Origin: Atopobium sp034113385
Lineage (GTDB): Bacteria; Actinomycetota; Coriobacteriia; Coriobacteriales; Atopobiaceae
Assembly: GCF_034113385.1 (NCBI RefSeq)
Contig: NZ_JAXEXL010000009.1
Span: 62,001-126,000 of the forward strand
DNA length: 64,000 nt
Reading direction: 5' to 3'
Below, in pieces: positions 8,608-16,939 of the stretch. Numbering within the stretch: the stretch's first letter is position 1; each line of letters begins with the position of its first letter. Position numbers and translations under genes: made by a program. Under the pieces are notes generated by a model. That model did not search any database and was not told the DNA's origin. It saw only the letters and a list, made by a program, of their open reading frames with translations.

Positions 8608-10450
8608 GTACCTCATCCTCCTTTCTTAAAGTATCTTCTTGGGCTTGCATCGCGCTCATTTTCTGATCGTGAGACGCCTTGTTTTGCGAGGTATAGGTCT
8701 CGCGGTAAATTGCATTGGATGCAAGAAGCTCGTCGTGGGTGCCAATGGCATCAATCTGACCATCACGCATAACAATAATGCGGTCAGCATCCTCAATAGA
8801 ACTGGTGCGCTGGGCAATAATAATTTTGGTGGTCTGGGGAATAAAGCTGCGGAAACCTGCACGAATGAGCTTATCGGTTTTGGTATCTACGGCACTGGTG
8901 GAGTCATCCAAAATCAAGATTTTGGGGTTCTTAAGTAGTGCACGTGCAATACACAAACGCTGCTTCTGACCACCAGATACGTTGGTACCACCTTGTTCAA
9001 TATAGGTGTTGTATGTGTCGGGGAACTGCTGAATAAACTCGTCTGCCTGAGCAAGCTTACATGCAGCGACCAGCTGTTCGTCTGTGGCATTGGGATTGCC
9101 CCAGCGCAGGTTTTCTGCAATGGTGCCAGAGAACAAAACGTTACGCTGCAATACCACAGCCACCTGATTACGCAGTGTGTCAAGGTCGTACTCACGCACG
9201 TCATGGCCACCAACACAAACAGAGCCTCGAGTAACGTCATACAAACGACTAATCAGTTGGATGAGCGTAGATTTAGAAGAACCAGTGCCACCCAAAATGC
9301 CAATGACTTCGCCAGATGCAATGTGCAGGTCAATGTCTTTAAGAGCCATGCGTTCTGCTGTTTTGGAGTACTCAAAGTCTACGTGGTTAAAGTCAATGGA
9401 GCCATCGGGGATTTCAAACAAGGGGTTTTTAGGATTAGTAAGGTCGCTCTTCTCGATAAGAACCTCGCAAATACGACGAGCACTTTCTTCAGACATGGTA
9501 ATCATGACAAATACCATAGAGAGCATCATGAGTGCCATGAGCATGGAAAAGCCATAGGTAATAAGAGCGCTCATCTGACCAACGCCAAGGCTCTGACCCT
9601 GTGAGCTTACAACAACCTGAGAACCAAAGTACACGACAAAGAGATAGATGACATCAATCGAGAAAGTAAACAGAGGAGTAGCCCATGCCAAGATGCGTTC
9701 TACATGCATAAAGTCATGAAAAAGGTTGCCCGAGGCGGTATTAAACTTCTCTTTTTCAAAGTCCTCGCGCACGTAAGACTTAACTACGCGAATGCCAGAA
9801 ACATTTTCTTCTACAGACTCATTCAGGGCGTCATACTTCTTAAAAATCTGACGAAAGATAGGGGTAACGTATAGTGCAATACGAAAGACGGCATATCCCA
9901 AAACAAAAGCTACCACAATGTATAGTGCGGCCATGGGTCCACCGCTTAAAAATGCCATAATGATGGCAAAGATGGCCATAAGTGGGCTGCGTACAGCAAG
10001 ACGAATCATCATAAGAAAAGACAGCTGAACGTTTGTAATGTCGGTAGTAAGACGAGTTACCAATGAGTTGGTAGAGAAGCGATCGATGTTAGAAAATGAA
10101 AACTTCTGAATCTGCGCAAAGATATCATGTCGTAAATTGCGAGCCATACCAGCTGATGCCACAGAGCCCGTGTAGCCAGCGGCAGCGCCAAATGCCAAAG
10201 ATACCAAAGACATTCCAACAAGGATGGCAGCATAGTGAGAAATAACGCTCATATTCGCACCAGTAGAAATGATGTTAATGAGCTGAGCCGTTACAAAGGG
10301 AATAGAAACCTCTACAACCACTTCTCCCAAAACTAAGAGCGGTGTTACAACGGAGATATTTTTAAATTCGCGCAGGCTTTTGCCAATAATGGAAATGATG
10401 TCGCGCAGGGTAAGGTTTTTGGCTGCGTTGCCCAAGGTGCTTTCTGCCAT
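8600..10450 (-). CDS. Heterodimeric ABC exporter, subunit with degenerate catalytic site (616 aa)
   Basis: Six transmembrane helices (about 30-320) precede an ATPase domain. Walker A at 387-394 reads GGTGSSKS, with Ser where the glycine before Lys is usual. The signature is VSGGQ at 491-495. Walker B ends in Asp516 instead of the catalytic Glu (ILILDD). The D-loop AVDTKTD is intact. In the dimer this subunit would give one low-activity ATP site and supply a normal signature to the active site of its partner, as in BmrCD and LmrCD. Probable function is export of drugs or hydrophobic compounds; the substrate is unknown. Its stop and start touch both neighbours: the ATG at 10450 overlaps the MarR stop by one base. 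Confidence 0.92.
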   Translation of the reverse strand: MAESTLGNAAKNLTLRDIISIIGKSLREFKNISVVTPLLVLGEVVVEVSIPFVTAQLINIISTGANMSVISHYAAILVGMSLVSLAFGAAAGYTGSVASAGMARNLRHDIFAQIQKFSFSNIDRFSTNSLVTRLTTDITNVQLSFLMMIRLAVRSPLMAIFAIIMAFLSGGPMAALYIVVAFVLGYAVFRIALYVTPIFRQIFKKYDALNESVEENVSGIRVVKSYVREDFEKEKFNTASGNLFHDFMHVERILAWATPLFTFSIDVIYLFVVYFGSQVVVSSQGQSLGVGQMSALITYGFSMLMALMMLSMVFVMITMSEESARRICEVLIEKSDLTNPKNPLFEIPDGSIDFNHVDFEYSKTAERMALKDIDLHIASGEVIGILGGTGSSKSTLIQLISRLYDVTRGSVCVGGHDVREYDLDTLRNQVAVVLQRNVLFSGTIAENLRWGNPNATDEQLVAACKLAQADEFIQQFPDTYNTYIEQGGTNVSGGQKQRLCIARALLKNPKILILDDSTSAVDTKTDKLIRAGFRSFIPQTTKIIIAQRTSSIEDADRIIVMRDGQIDAIGTHDELLASNAIYRETYTSQNKASHDQKMSAMQAQEDTLRKEDEVHE

Positions 10451-10911
10451 TAGTTCTCCTTTCCATTCCAGTTGGCAATAATCGTCATAAGCGTGTTAAG
10501 CAAATCTTCTTGTTCTTTTTGCGATAAAAACGATAAGGCCTGTTGTTCAAAGTGCTTGCGGTCTTCCATGAGCTGAGTTGCTCGTTGCACGCCCTGTGGG
10601 GTGAGAAAAACTTCAAATTGACGCTTATCTGTTTCAGATTTGGAGCGCCTTATGTAGCCCTCACTCTCTATCTTACTCAGCACTTCTGATAGTGAGGCAG
10701 AAGTAATGCTCATAGACTCTTGCAGCTCACGCTGGGCCATATGCATGTCATGACGATAGAGCTTGGTGAGCACATGATCTTGACCCGCTCGTCCACCGCG
10801 AGCAAAGTACATGTAGTGACCAAGCGAGCTGATGCATGCAAGTACTCTGCGTGTAGTTCCCCAATCTGAAGGGGGAACCCAGATAGGTTTATTAGATTTA
10901 TCTGCGTGCAT
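10450..10911 (-). CDS. MarR-family transcriptional regulator (153 aa)
   Basis: The winged-helix core is clear: a helix pair around LTKLYRHDMHMAQRELQ, the recognition helix region SITSASLSEVLSKIESEGYI, then the wing RRSKSETDKRQFEVFLTPQG. It is the first gene of the operon with the two exporter subunits, the usual arrangement for a local repressor relieved by the exported compound. ATG 10911 is chosen because GAAGGTG lies upstream at good distance; in-frame starts at 10938 and 10962 would add up to 17 residues and have no clear ribosome site. A perfect inverted repeat lies 56 bp upstream and is the likely operator. Confidence 0.88.
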   Translation of the reverse strand: MHADKSNKPIWVPPSDWGTTRRVLACISSLGHYMYFARGGRAGQDHVLTKLYRHDMHMAQRELQESMSITSASLSEVLSKIESEGYIRRSKSETDKRQFEVFLTPQGVQRATQLMEDRKHFEQQALSFLSQKEQEDLLNTLMTIIANWNGKEN

Positions 10912-10966
10912 ATACACCTTCTTCTTTGTTGGATGCATAATTGTATGCCCCGAATTGAACAATTTA

Positions 10967-11000
10967 CTAGGTTCCTTCTAAATAATTACAAGGAACCTAG
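10967..11000. promoter_or_regulatory. Probable MarR operator: perfect 11-bp inverted repeat
   Basis: CTAGGTTCCTT at 10967-10977 and its exact reverse complement at 10990-11000 are separated by an AT-rich 12-base spacer. The repeat sits between the divergent MarR-exporter operon and the AraC gene, so one bound dimer could control both. Possible promoter boxes overlap the repeat on the minus strand. Assignment to MarR rather than AraC is inferred from its symmetry and position. Confidence 0.7.
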
Positions 11001-11082
11001 CAATCTTCACATTTTTTGTACGTAAACTATGGGGACAGGTGAAGTTATGTTTGCGTATAGTACGTATAAAGGGGTGGTGAGC

Positions 11083-11937
11083 ATGAACTTTATGAAGGCC
11101 TTTAATGACACCATAGACTATCTTGAATCGGTTTTGGATAACCAGATAGAAGAGAAGAAGGTGCTGTATATATCAGGATATTCATATCCAATGTTTAGCA
11201 GACTCTTTTCTATTTTGACAAACACATCCCTTTCAGAATATTTACGGGGAAGACGTTTGAGTGAAGCTGCTGTTTTATTGAGAGAGACAGATAAAAAAGT
11301 AATAGATATAGCTTCGTTATATGGCTACGAATCTCCAAACTCATTTGGTACAGCATTTAAAAACTTCCATGGTGTTACTCCTTCCGAGGTAAGATCTGGA
11401 AAACCCTTCAAAGTAATCTCACGTGTTCAATTGGTGCTGACTGTGCAAGGAGGCAGGAATATGAATATTACAATTCAAAAGAAAGATGCTTTTGTAGTTG
11501 CGGGTCTTGATGAGCAAAGTATAGATTCATCAGTATGTCCCCAAGTATGGAAAAAACTTTATAACACGTATAGTCATGATGAACTAGCAAAGCTTGGGGA
11601 TGGAAAGTCCGTTGGTGTTTGCCATGATATAGATGAGCCAAACACTCTTAATTACCTGGCAGGGTATGTGATTAAAGATAGCATGACTGCAAAGGACATG
11701 GGATTAGATATTTTAGAAGTTCAAGCAGCGGAATATGCCATTGTTGAACTAATGGGTAAGGTTCCCGAATGTATTCATGAGGGCTGGAAGTACGTTATGG
11801 AGGTATTTTTTCCAGAACAAGGATATGTGCATTCAGGAAGTCCTGATTTTGAATATTATTATGAAGGTGATATGCAAAGCGACAACTACAAAATGGAGCT
11901 ATGGATTCCGATAGTAAAGAAGAATGAGGAGTTATAA
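11083..11937 (+). CDS. AraC-family regulator with GyrI-like effector domain (284 aa)
   Basis: The N-terminal 100 residues hold two AraC helix-turn-helix units, including IDIASLYGYESPNSFGTAFK and GVTPSEVR. From about residue 125 the protein has an AraC effector-binding (GyrI/Rob-like) domain, starting ITIQKKDAFVVAGL and ending near MELWIPI. Such proteins sense small hydrophobic or cationic compounds and usually activate exporter genes. It is divergent from the MarR-exporter operon, which makes that operon its most likely target. ATG 11083 is preferred because AAAGGGGTGG precedes it; an ATG at 11029 lacks this. The gene is visibly richer in A and T and uses different codons (many AGA, ATA, AAA) than its neighbours, suggesting acquisition from another lineage. 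Confidence 0.87.
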   Translation: MNFMKAFNDTIDYLESVLDNQIEEKKVLYISGYSYPMFSRLFSILTNTSLSEYLRGRRLSEAAVLLRETDKKVIDIASLYGYESPNSFGTAFKNFHGVTPSEVRSGKPFKVISRVQLVLTVQGGRNMNITIQKKDAFVVAGLDEQSIDSSVCPQVWKKLYNTYSHDELAKLGDGKSVGVCHDIDEPNTLNYLAGYVIKDSMTAKDMGLDILEVQAAEYAIVELMGKVPECIHEGWKYVMEVFFPEQGYVHSGSPDFEYYYEGDMQSDNYKMELWIPIVKKNEEL

Positions 11938-11974
11938 GATATCTCACGGCTTTATTATGAATTTTCTCTAAGCA

Positions 11975-12011
11975 AAAACCTGCTCTGACATCTTCTGTCT
12001 GAGCAGGTTTT
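11975..12011. terminator. Bidirectional terminator between convergent genes
   Basis: An 11-bp perfect stem (11975-11985 with 12001-12011) with further internal pairing has A runs on the left and T runs on the right. It lies between the AraC gene and the convergent methionyl-tRNA synthetase gene. Confidence 0.85.
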
Positions 12012-12040
12012 GTGCAAAATAGCTTATTACACAAGTGAAG

Positions 12041-14065
12041 CTACTTGCCCTGGTTTTCATGTTTACTAAAGAAGTCAAAGCGCGGAGGTAGTTGTTTAAG
12101 TTTGTGAGTACCCGCAGCTTCGCCGAGTTTCTCTGCCAGCTGGGTAGGGGTAGCAAACGCATGCTCCCAGCTAAAGAAGAAGTCAAGATTAAAGTTTAGA
12201 TAGTCACAGATAGTTTCACAGCCAAAGGGTGCTGCGGCATGCATGAGTAGCGTAGTGGTGCGGAGCGCAGCAAAGGCATCTGCTAATGCTTGCTCATACT
12301 CCTTGTTGTCCCCTTGGCTTGCCTTGGATGCATCGCCCCAGCGCTTGTTTGCAGCACGTGTAAAGTCTTCAACTACAGCCAGTGCAGAATGGGCGTCAAA
12401 ACGGTGCGCAAATTTCTCAAACGCCAAAATAGCAGTAGTACATTCATCCATAACAGCTTCATGCGCAGGAAGGGTGGGTAGTTTCCCCTCCAAAGCATTT
12501 TGTGCACCATAAAAACAACTGCGAGCCAAGCGATTAAAGATGTTCGTAAGAAACGCGCTTTCTTTAAGTGCGGGGTCCGCCACGCGAGGGTCATCCTTAA
12601 CAAGAACGTCTGCGCCAGTTTTTTTATCCTTATGGCTTACGCTGGTGTCATACGGTTTAGGCGAGAAACTCACGGCTTTTTGATCCAAAGCCAAGCTTAG
12701 CCAATGACAACGAAGCTGTTCTGGAGTGTAATGTTCCAACAGCTCTGCTGCCATGGGAGGTTTGATTTCTCCGGAGCTGGAAGCCTTCTTATTCATAAAT
12801 AAGATGTGGTAGTTAGCAAGGGGAGTATCTTGCGTAAGGTTCCAGTCCAAAGCTTCCCATAAAGCAGGTTGTGCTACGCAATAGAAGTAGATGTTGTCCT
12901 GTCCAATAAATTGGAATACCTGAGCATCGTCAGAAGCCCACCAATCACGCCAATCGCTCGTGGAATACGAACCTTTTGGTGCAGTTGCTAAAGCAGTTTG
13001 TGTAAAGCTTATAGGAGCCCATAAACTTTCTGGCCAGCACCATACGGTCAAGCCAGACACATCTTCAATGGTAGGAGCAGGAACACCCCACTCAATGTTG
13101 CCCGTAATGCGGAAGGGGAGCAGTGTTTTGCCAGTACGGAAACGGATATTGGCGGCTTCGAGCTTCTCGCGCGCATCATCACGATCAGACCAGTTGTTAA
13201 AGGTTATAAAGAAGGAAGATTGGTTACTCGTAGCTTCTGTTAGGGTGTGAGCAGGAAGTTGATTTTCTACCGCATCAAACGCTTCACGGAATTTGGTTTG
13301 AATGTACATGACGGGATCAACCAAAGACTCACGTACCGTCTTGGTAACTACCGTGCGTACCTGTGGATTCAAGTCCCATTCATCCATGAGCTTCTCGAGC
13401 TCAGCATGAAAAGTTGGCAGGTCAAAGTACCAGTTATCTACTGGGCGTAGCTCAGGTGTAGCGCCGGTGAGCTGGGATACGGGGGCGATAAGCTCTTCAG
13501 GATCAAACTGATGACCTAAGTCGCACTCGTCTGCATAGGCTTTTTCTGATTTGCACCCACGTACAGGGCAATGTCCACGGACTTGACGACCATTGAGGAA
13601 CTGCCCAGCTTCAGGATCATAGAACTGACGCGTGCTGCGCTTATGCAAATAGCCGCGTTCGTACAGGCGCTGCATGATAGTGGCAGTGAGTGTGTTATGG
13701 AACGAAGCAGCGGGCTCTAGACCAGAACCGGCAAACAAGTCCAAAGAAATGCCGTAGGCATCCAGCGCGGACTTTTGAGCCTCGTGATTCTCGTTCACGT
13801 AATCTATGATGGTGCCCGTGTAGCCTTCATCCTCTTTACGCTTACGATAGCCCTCCATAATAGGGGAACCATAGCAGTCTGTACCAGAAACAAAGAGCAC
13901 GTTTTGTTTGCCAAGACGGTCGCGCAAAAAGCGAGCAAAGAAGTCTGCTGGTACAAAAACGCCGCCAATATGTCCAAAGTGCAGGTTTTTGTTGCCATAG
14001 GGCATGCCGCCCGTAATAACGGCACGTGCAGGAAATGTAGGACGATTGGTGCTATCGACTACCAT
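12041..14065 (-). CDS. metG: Divergent methionyl-tRNA synthetase-like class I tRNA ligase (674 aa)
   Basis: Charges tRNA with methionine in the cytoplasm, if the family call holds. The Rossmann start has the HIGH-type motif HFGHIGG at 29-35 and GTDCYGSP. A zinc knuckle of MetRS type follows with Cys166, Cys171, Cys181 and His185. The second signature is KASSS at 427-431 instead of KMSKS. The enzyme is longer than common MetRS because of an insertion at about 252-320. The segment FIGQDNIYFY replaces the usual one with a His. ATG 14065 is chosen because GAAAGG precedes it. It follows the HAD gene by 55 bp in one likely operon. Whether this is the only MetRS of the cell or a second copy cannot be told from the window. 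Confidence 0.8.
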   Translation of the reverse strand: MVVDSTNRPTFPARAVITGGMPYGNKNLHFGHIGGVFVPADFFARFLRDRLGKQNVLFVSGTDCYGSPIMEGYRKRKEDEGYTGTIIDYVNENHEAQKSALDAYGISLDLFAGSGLEPAASFHNTLTATIMQRLYERGYLHKRSTRQFYDPEAGQFLNGRQVRGHCPVRGCKSEKAYADECDLGHQFDPEELIAPVSQLTGATPELRPVDNWYFDLPTFHAELEKLMDEWDLNPQVRTVVTKTVRESLVDPVMYIQTKFREAFDAVENQLPAHTLTEATSNQSSFFITFNNWSDRDDAREKLEAANIRFRTGKTLLPFRITGNIEWGVPAPTIEDVSGLTVWCWPESLWAPISFTQTALATAPKGSYSTSDWRDWWASDDAQVFQFIGQDNIYFYCVAQPALWEALDWNLTQDTPLANYHILFMNKKASSSGEIKPPMAAELLEHYTPEQLRCHWLSLALDQKAVSFSPKPYDTSVSHKDKKTGADVLVKDDPRVADPALKESAFLTNIFNRLARSCFYGAQNALEGKLPTLPAHEAVMDECTTAILAFEKFAHRFDAHSALAVVEDFTRAANKRWGDASKASQGDNKEYEQALADAFAALRTTTLLMHAAAPFGCETICDYLNFNLDFFFSWEHAFATPTQLAEKLGEAAGTHKLKQLPPRFDFFSKHENQGK

Positions 14066-14120
14066 GGAAGACCTTTCATAGTTGTTGCGTAAGCGCTCAG
14101 GCGCCTTAGTTTTGTTTAAT

Positions 14121-14882
14121 TTACTTAGTATCGCACAACTTATGTGCTTCTTTGCCATCCAAAATTGCAGCAGTAAGTTCAGTTGCACTGCTTACGATAT
14201 GCGTTGCGCCACAGTGCTCTAAATAGCTGTGAGTTCTAAAACCCCAATCTACGGCAATACAATCCAAACCTGCATTATGAGCAGTACGAAAATCAATTTC
14301 TGTATCACCAATGTAGACAGCAGTGGCATTTGCGTTGCCTGTTTGAGCTTGCAGCTCATGTAAGGCGGCTAAGGTTATTTCTGGTGAGGGTTTGCGCGCT
14401 ATGGCATCACATACACCTGCAGCATATGCCATGGTATTTCCAAAATGCAGCAAAGACAGACGTTTGACTTCACTATCCATTTTGTTGGAAATAACCGCAC
14501 AGCTTACACCCGCAGCTTGCAGGGCTGTAAGCATAGGATATATTCCCGGGTAGGGACGGGTGTGGTCATTGCTGTGTGCTGGATAATACGAGCTAAAGAC
14601 CTCATCGAGTCTGCTAACCTCTTGGGGGTCTATGGCTAAATCTTGCGGACTTAGTGTGGCGCCCAATGCTAAAAGTTCGTCTGAAGATGCGCCTTGTAAG
14701 GCTGCAAGTGCACGAGCAAAGGCAATCTTTGAGCCACTGCCAAAAAAGAGCGCAGCATCAGCAGGAGTAAAGCAGGCTTTATACTTCAGCTGGTGCATAG
14801 CATAGTTGAGTGACGCTGCAAGATCTTGGGTGGTATTGAGCAGAGTACCATCCATGTCAAACAATGCAATATCGTAGGACAT
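14121..14882 (-). CDS. HAD-superfamily phosphatase (253 aa)
   Basis: ALFDMDGTLLNTTQDL is motif I of a Gph-type HAD hydrolase. It is followed by a helical cap, motif II with Ser in CAVISNKMD, Lys in ARKPSPE, and motif IV IGDTEIDFRTAHNAGLDC. This suggests a cytoplasmic phosphatase acting on a small phosphorylated metabolite; the substrate is not visible. Start ATG 14882 has AGAAGGG upstream; the longer frame to 14957 would add a basic tail unlike the family. It lies between the membrane protein gene (10 bp upstream) and the tRNA synthetase gene, so the three are probably co-transcribed. It is a paralogue of the HAD protein at 4731. Confidence 0.85.
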   Translation of the reverse strand: MSYDIALFDMDGTLLNTTQDLAASLNYAMHQLKYKACFTPADAALFFGSGSKIAFARALAALQGASSDELLALGATLSPQDLAIDPQEVSRLDEVFSSYYPAHSNDHTRPYPGIYPMLTALQAAGVSCAVISNKMDSEVKRLSLLHFGNTMAYAAGVCDAIARKPSPEITLAALHELQAQTGNANATAVYIGDTEIDFRTAHNAGLDCIAVDWGFRTHSYLEHCGATHIVSSATELTAAILDGKEAHKLCDTK

Positions 14883-14892
14883 GGCAACCCTT

Positions 14893-15384
14893 CTACTTGT
14901 TTTTCTTTTTGGTTTTGGCGGATTTGGTTGGTTTTTTAGACGTGGGTTTCTCGTCAAGGCTGGCTAATAGCGCGTTTTCTTTTTGGACTTTTCGGAAAAA
15001 CCATACCAAAACAAGACCTGAAGCTGCGGTAATGCCAATAGCAAACAGGCGCACTGTTGTAAGAGGAGACGTGCGTAAAACGTTTTCTTGGTTGGCGAAC
15101 ATATGACCGTTTTGTAGGTAGGTAGTGGTAATGTCTCCCACTTCTGGCTTGAACTTAAGTTCCGTATCTACCAGGCGAAACTGCCTATTTTGATAGGATA
15201 CAACCACCTTGTATTTAAAGGTTGTAGGATCAACCTTTTTGGAGACAACAGTGGATTTGCAGGGAAGATAGTCAAAAATCACAATCTTGCGCGCAATATT
15301 AATACCCACACTTAGCAGCAGGCAAACGATAAAAACAATCAGTGCAATATGAGCACGACGTTTAGCGGGAGTGTTCTTTGACAT
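14893..15384 (-). CDS. Small membrane protein, DUF3592-like (163 aa)
   Basis: Transmembrane helix 1 lies at about 14-32 (HIALIVFIVCLLLSVGINIA) and helix 2 at about 118-137 (LFAIGITAASGLVLVWFF). The roughly 80-residue loop between them looks beta-rich and carries a YQNRQF...VGDITTTYL pattern reminiscent of DUF3592 proteins. The C-terminus is very basic (Lys-rich, ending KTKKKNK). The function is unknown. The frame can be extended upstream to 15612, but that part overlaps pyrE, and ATG 15384 has AGGT at suitable distance. It is divergent from pyrE with about 190 bp between the starts. Confidence 0.65.
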   Translation of the reverse strand: MSKNTPAKRRAHIALIVFIVCLLLSVGINIARKIVIFDYLPCKSTVVSKKVDPTTFKYKVVVSYQNRQFRLVDTELKFKPEVGDITTTYLQNGHMFANQENVLRTSPLTTVRLFAIGITAASGLVLVWFFRKVQKENALLASLDEKPTSKKPTKSAKTKKKNK

Positions 15385-15571
15385 ATAAAAACCTATCTCG
15401 TGTATAAAAGTTGTTTGCTCTTTAAGGATAGCGTCTCTTATATATGTATGCGTAGCTTCTCGGCTAAAGGTTGAGCATTGCGTAATACAATCAAGTGGAC
15501 TGTAAAAAATGCTAACACATGCAGCTGATTTTACGCGCAGGTGAGAAGCGAATCTACGAAAGAGGTAGGTC

Positions 15572-16210
15572 ATGGCAACTAAAGCCAGTGTTGCACACGC
15601 TCTTTTGTCCATTAAGGCAGTATTTTTAAAGCCTGATGACCCCTTTACCTGGGCAAGTGGTATTAAAAGTCCTATTTATTGTGACAATCGCCTTACACTT
15701 AGCTACCCCGAGGTTCGTACACTTATTGATGAGGCGCTTGCTAAGAAAAGCCATGAGCTGTATCCCGATGCAGAGATGCTTATGGGAACTTCTACGGCAG
15801 GTATTGCTCATGCTGCTATTGCTGCAGATCGCTTGGGTATTCCTATGGGCTATGTGCGTGGTTCCGCAAAAGATCATGGCCGCAAGAATCAGATTGAAGG
15901 CCGTGTGCATGCGGGCGAGAAAATCGTGGTGATTGAAGATCTTATCTCCACTGGAGGTTCTGTTTTAGACTGTGTCCGCCCTTTGCGTGAGATTGGTGCA
16001 GACGTGCTGGGTGTTATATCTATCTTTACCTACGGCATGCAAAAAGGTTTGGATCGTCTTGCTGCAGACAATGTACAAAATACTAGCTTGTGTGATTTGG
16101 ATACCTTGGTAGACGTTGCTGTTGAGGAAGGCTACATCAAACCTCAAGATAAGGCACGCTTGCTGGCTTTTCGTGATAACCCCTCTGATGAGAGTTGGAT
16201 GACGCGTTAG
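15572..16210 (+). CDS. pyrE: Orotate phosphoribosyltransferase (212 aa)
   Basis: Transfers phosphoribose from PRPP to orotate, giving OMP in pyrimidine synthesis. The substrate loop FTWASGIKSPIYCDNR is present near residue 27. The mobile loop segment RGSAKDHGRKNQIEG follows, and the PRPP-binding motif VVIEDLISTGGS is clear at about residue 113. Length is normal. GAAAGAGGTAG precedes ATG 15572. The stop codon abuts the queH start, so the two are probably co-transcribed. I see no other pyr gene in the window. Confidence 0.95.
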   Translation: MATKASVAHALLSIKAVFLKPDDPFTWASGIKSPIYCDNRLTLSYPEVRTLIDEALAKKSHELYPDAEMLMGTSTAGIAHAAIAADRLGIPMGYVRGSAKDHGRKNQIEGRVHAGEKIVVIEDLISTGGSVLDCVRPLREIGADVLGVISIFTYGMQKGLDRLAADNVQNTSLCDLDTLVDVAVEEGYIKPQDKARLLAFRDNPSDESWMTR

Positions 16211-16909
16211 ATGCCAAATCAGCAAAACCAACAGCAACACAGCGAGCGTATGGACTGTGTGAATCAGCGCGGGCACTGTGTGCAACAGCAGGAGCGCATG
16301 CCATTGTTGTTGCATGCTTGTTGTGCGCCGTGTTCCATAGAACCCATTCTCCATTTACGTGAAGAGGGTTTTGAGCCTACTATTTGTTGGACTAACCCTA
16401 ATATTCAACCGATAGAAGAGCATGACTTGCGTTTGGACACCATGCGCGCATATGCGCATGATTTAGGTCTTGAGCTTATTGTTGCGTCTGATAATCGTGG
16501 CGCTTGGGAGCGGCGTGTGGCTGGTGCAGGTTTTGACCGTGAGCGTAGGTGTCGCGCCTGTTATGCTCAGCGCTTGGCAGAGCTGTGTTACGTTGCAAAA
16601 GAGCGAGGATTTTCCCATGTGTCTACCACGCTGGTAGTGTCTCCCTATCAGTTGTTTGATGTGTGTCATGACGTACTCAAAAAACTTTGTGACGCACAAG
16701 GCCTTATTATGGTGTGGCGTGATTTTCGCCCGTACTACCCTGAAGCTATACGCTTGTCTCGTGAGGCGGATATGTATAGGCAAAATTACTGCGGCTGTCG
16801 TTTTTCTGCTGCAGAAGCGGCCTTTGATAGGCAAAATATACGAGATAAGCGTAAGGCGGCCAAAGCTGCTGAGCGTGCACATATGCAATTAAAAGCTCAT
16901 GTTTCTTAA
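16211..16909 (+). CDS. queH: Epoxyqueuosine reductase QueH (232 aa)
   Basis: Catalyses the last step of queuosine synthesis, reducing epoxyqueuosine in tRNA. Family marks are HACCAPCS near residue 35, the RRCRACY cluster, a YCGC motif near the C-terminus, and the DUF208 fold order. It is the non-homologous alternative to cobalamin-dependent QueG. queA lies directly downstream and tgt 3.7 kb on, supporting the call. The start at 16211 is uncertain: it abuts the pyrE stop. An internal ATG at 16298 with AGGAG just upstream would begin only a few residues before the Cys motif, which is more typical of the family. Confidence 0.92.
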   Translation: MPNQQNQQQHSERMDCVNQRGHCVQQQERMPLLLHACCAPCSIEPILHLREEGFEPTICWTNPNIQPIEEHDLRLDTMRAYAHDLGLELIVASDNRGAWERRVAGAGFDRERRCRACYAQRLAELCYVAKERGFSHVSTTLVVSPYQLFDVCHDVLKKLCDAQGLIMVWRDFRPYYPEAIRLSREADMYRQNYCGCRFSAAEAAFDRQNIRDKRKAAKAAERAHMQLKAHVS

Positions 16910-16939
16910 GGGAAGCAGCAGCTTGCTAGGAGTTATGTA

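Noticed and set aside
8993..9604. A 203-residue plus-strand frame inside the first exporter gene
   Set aside because: Mirror of an ABC ATPase reading frame, with no domain and no ribosome site.
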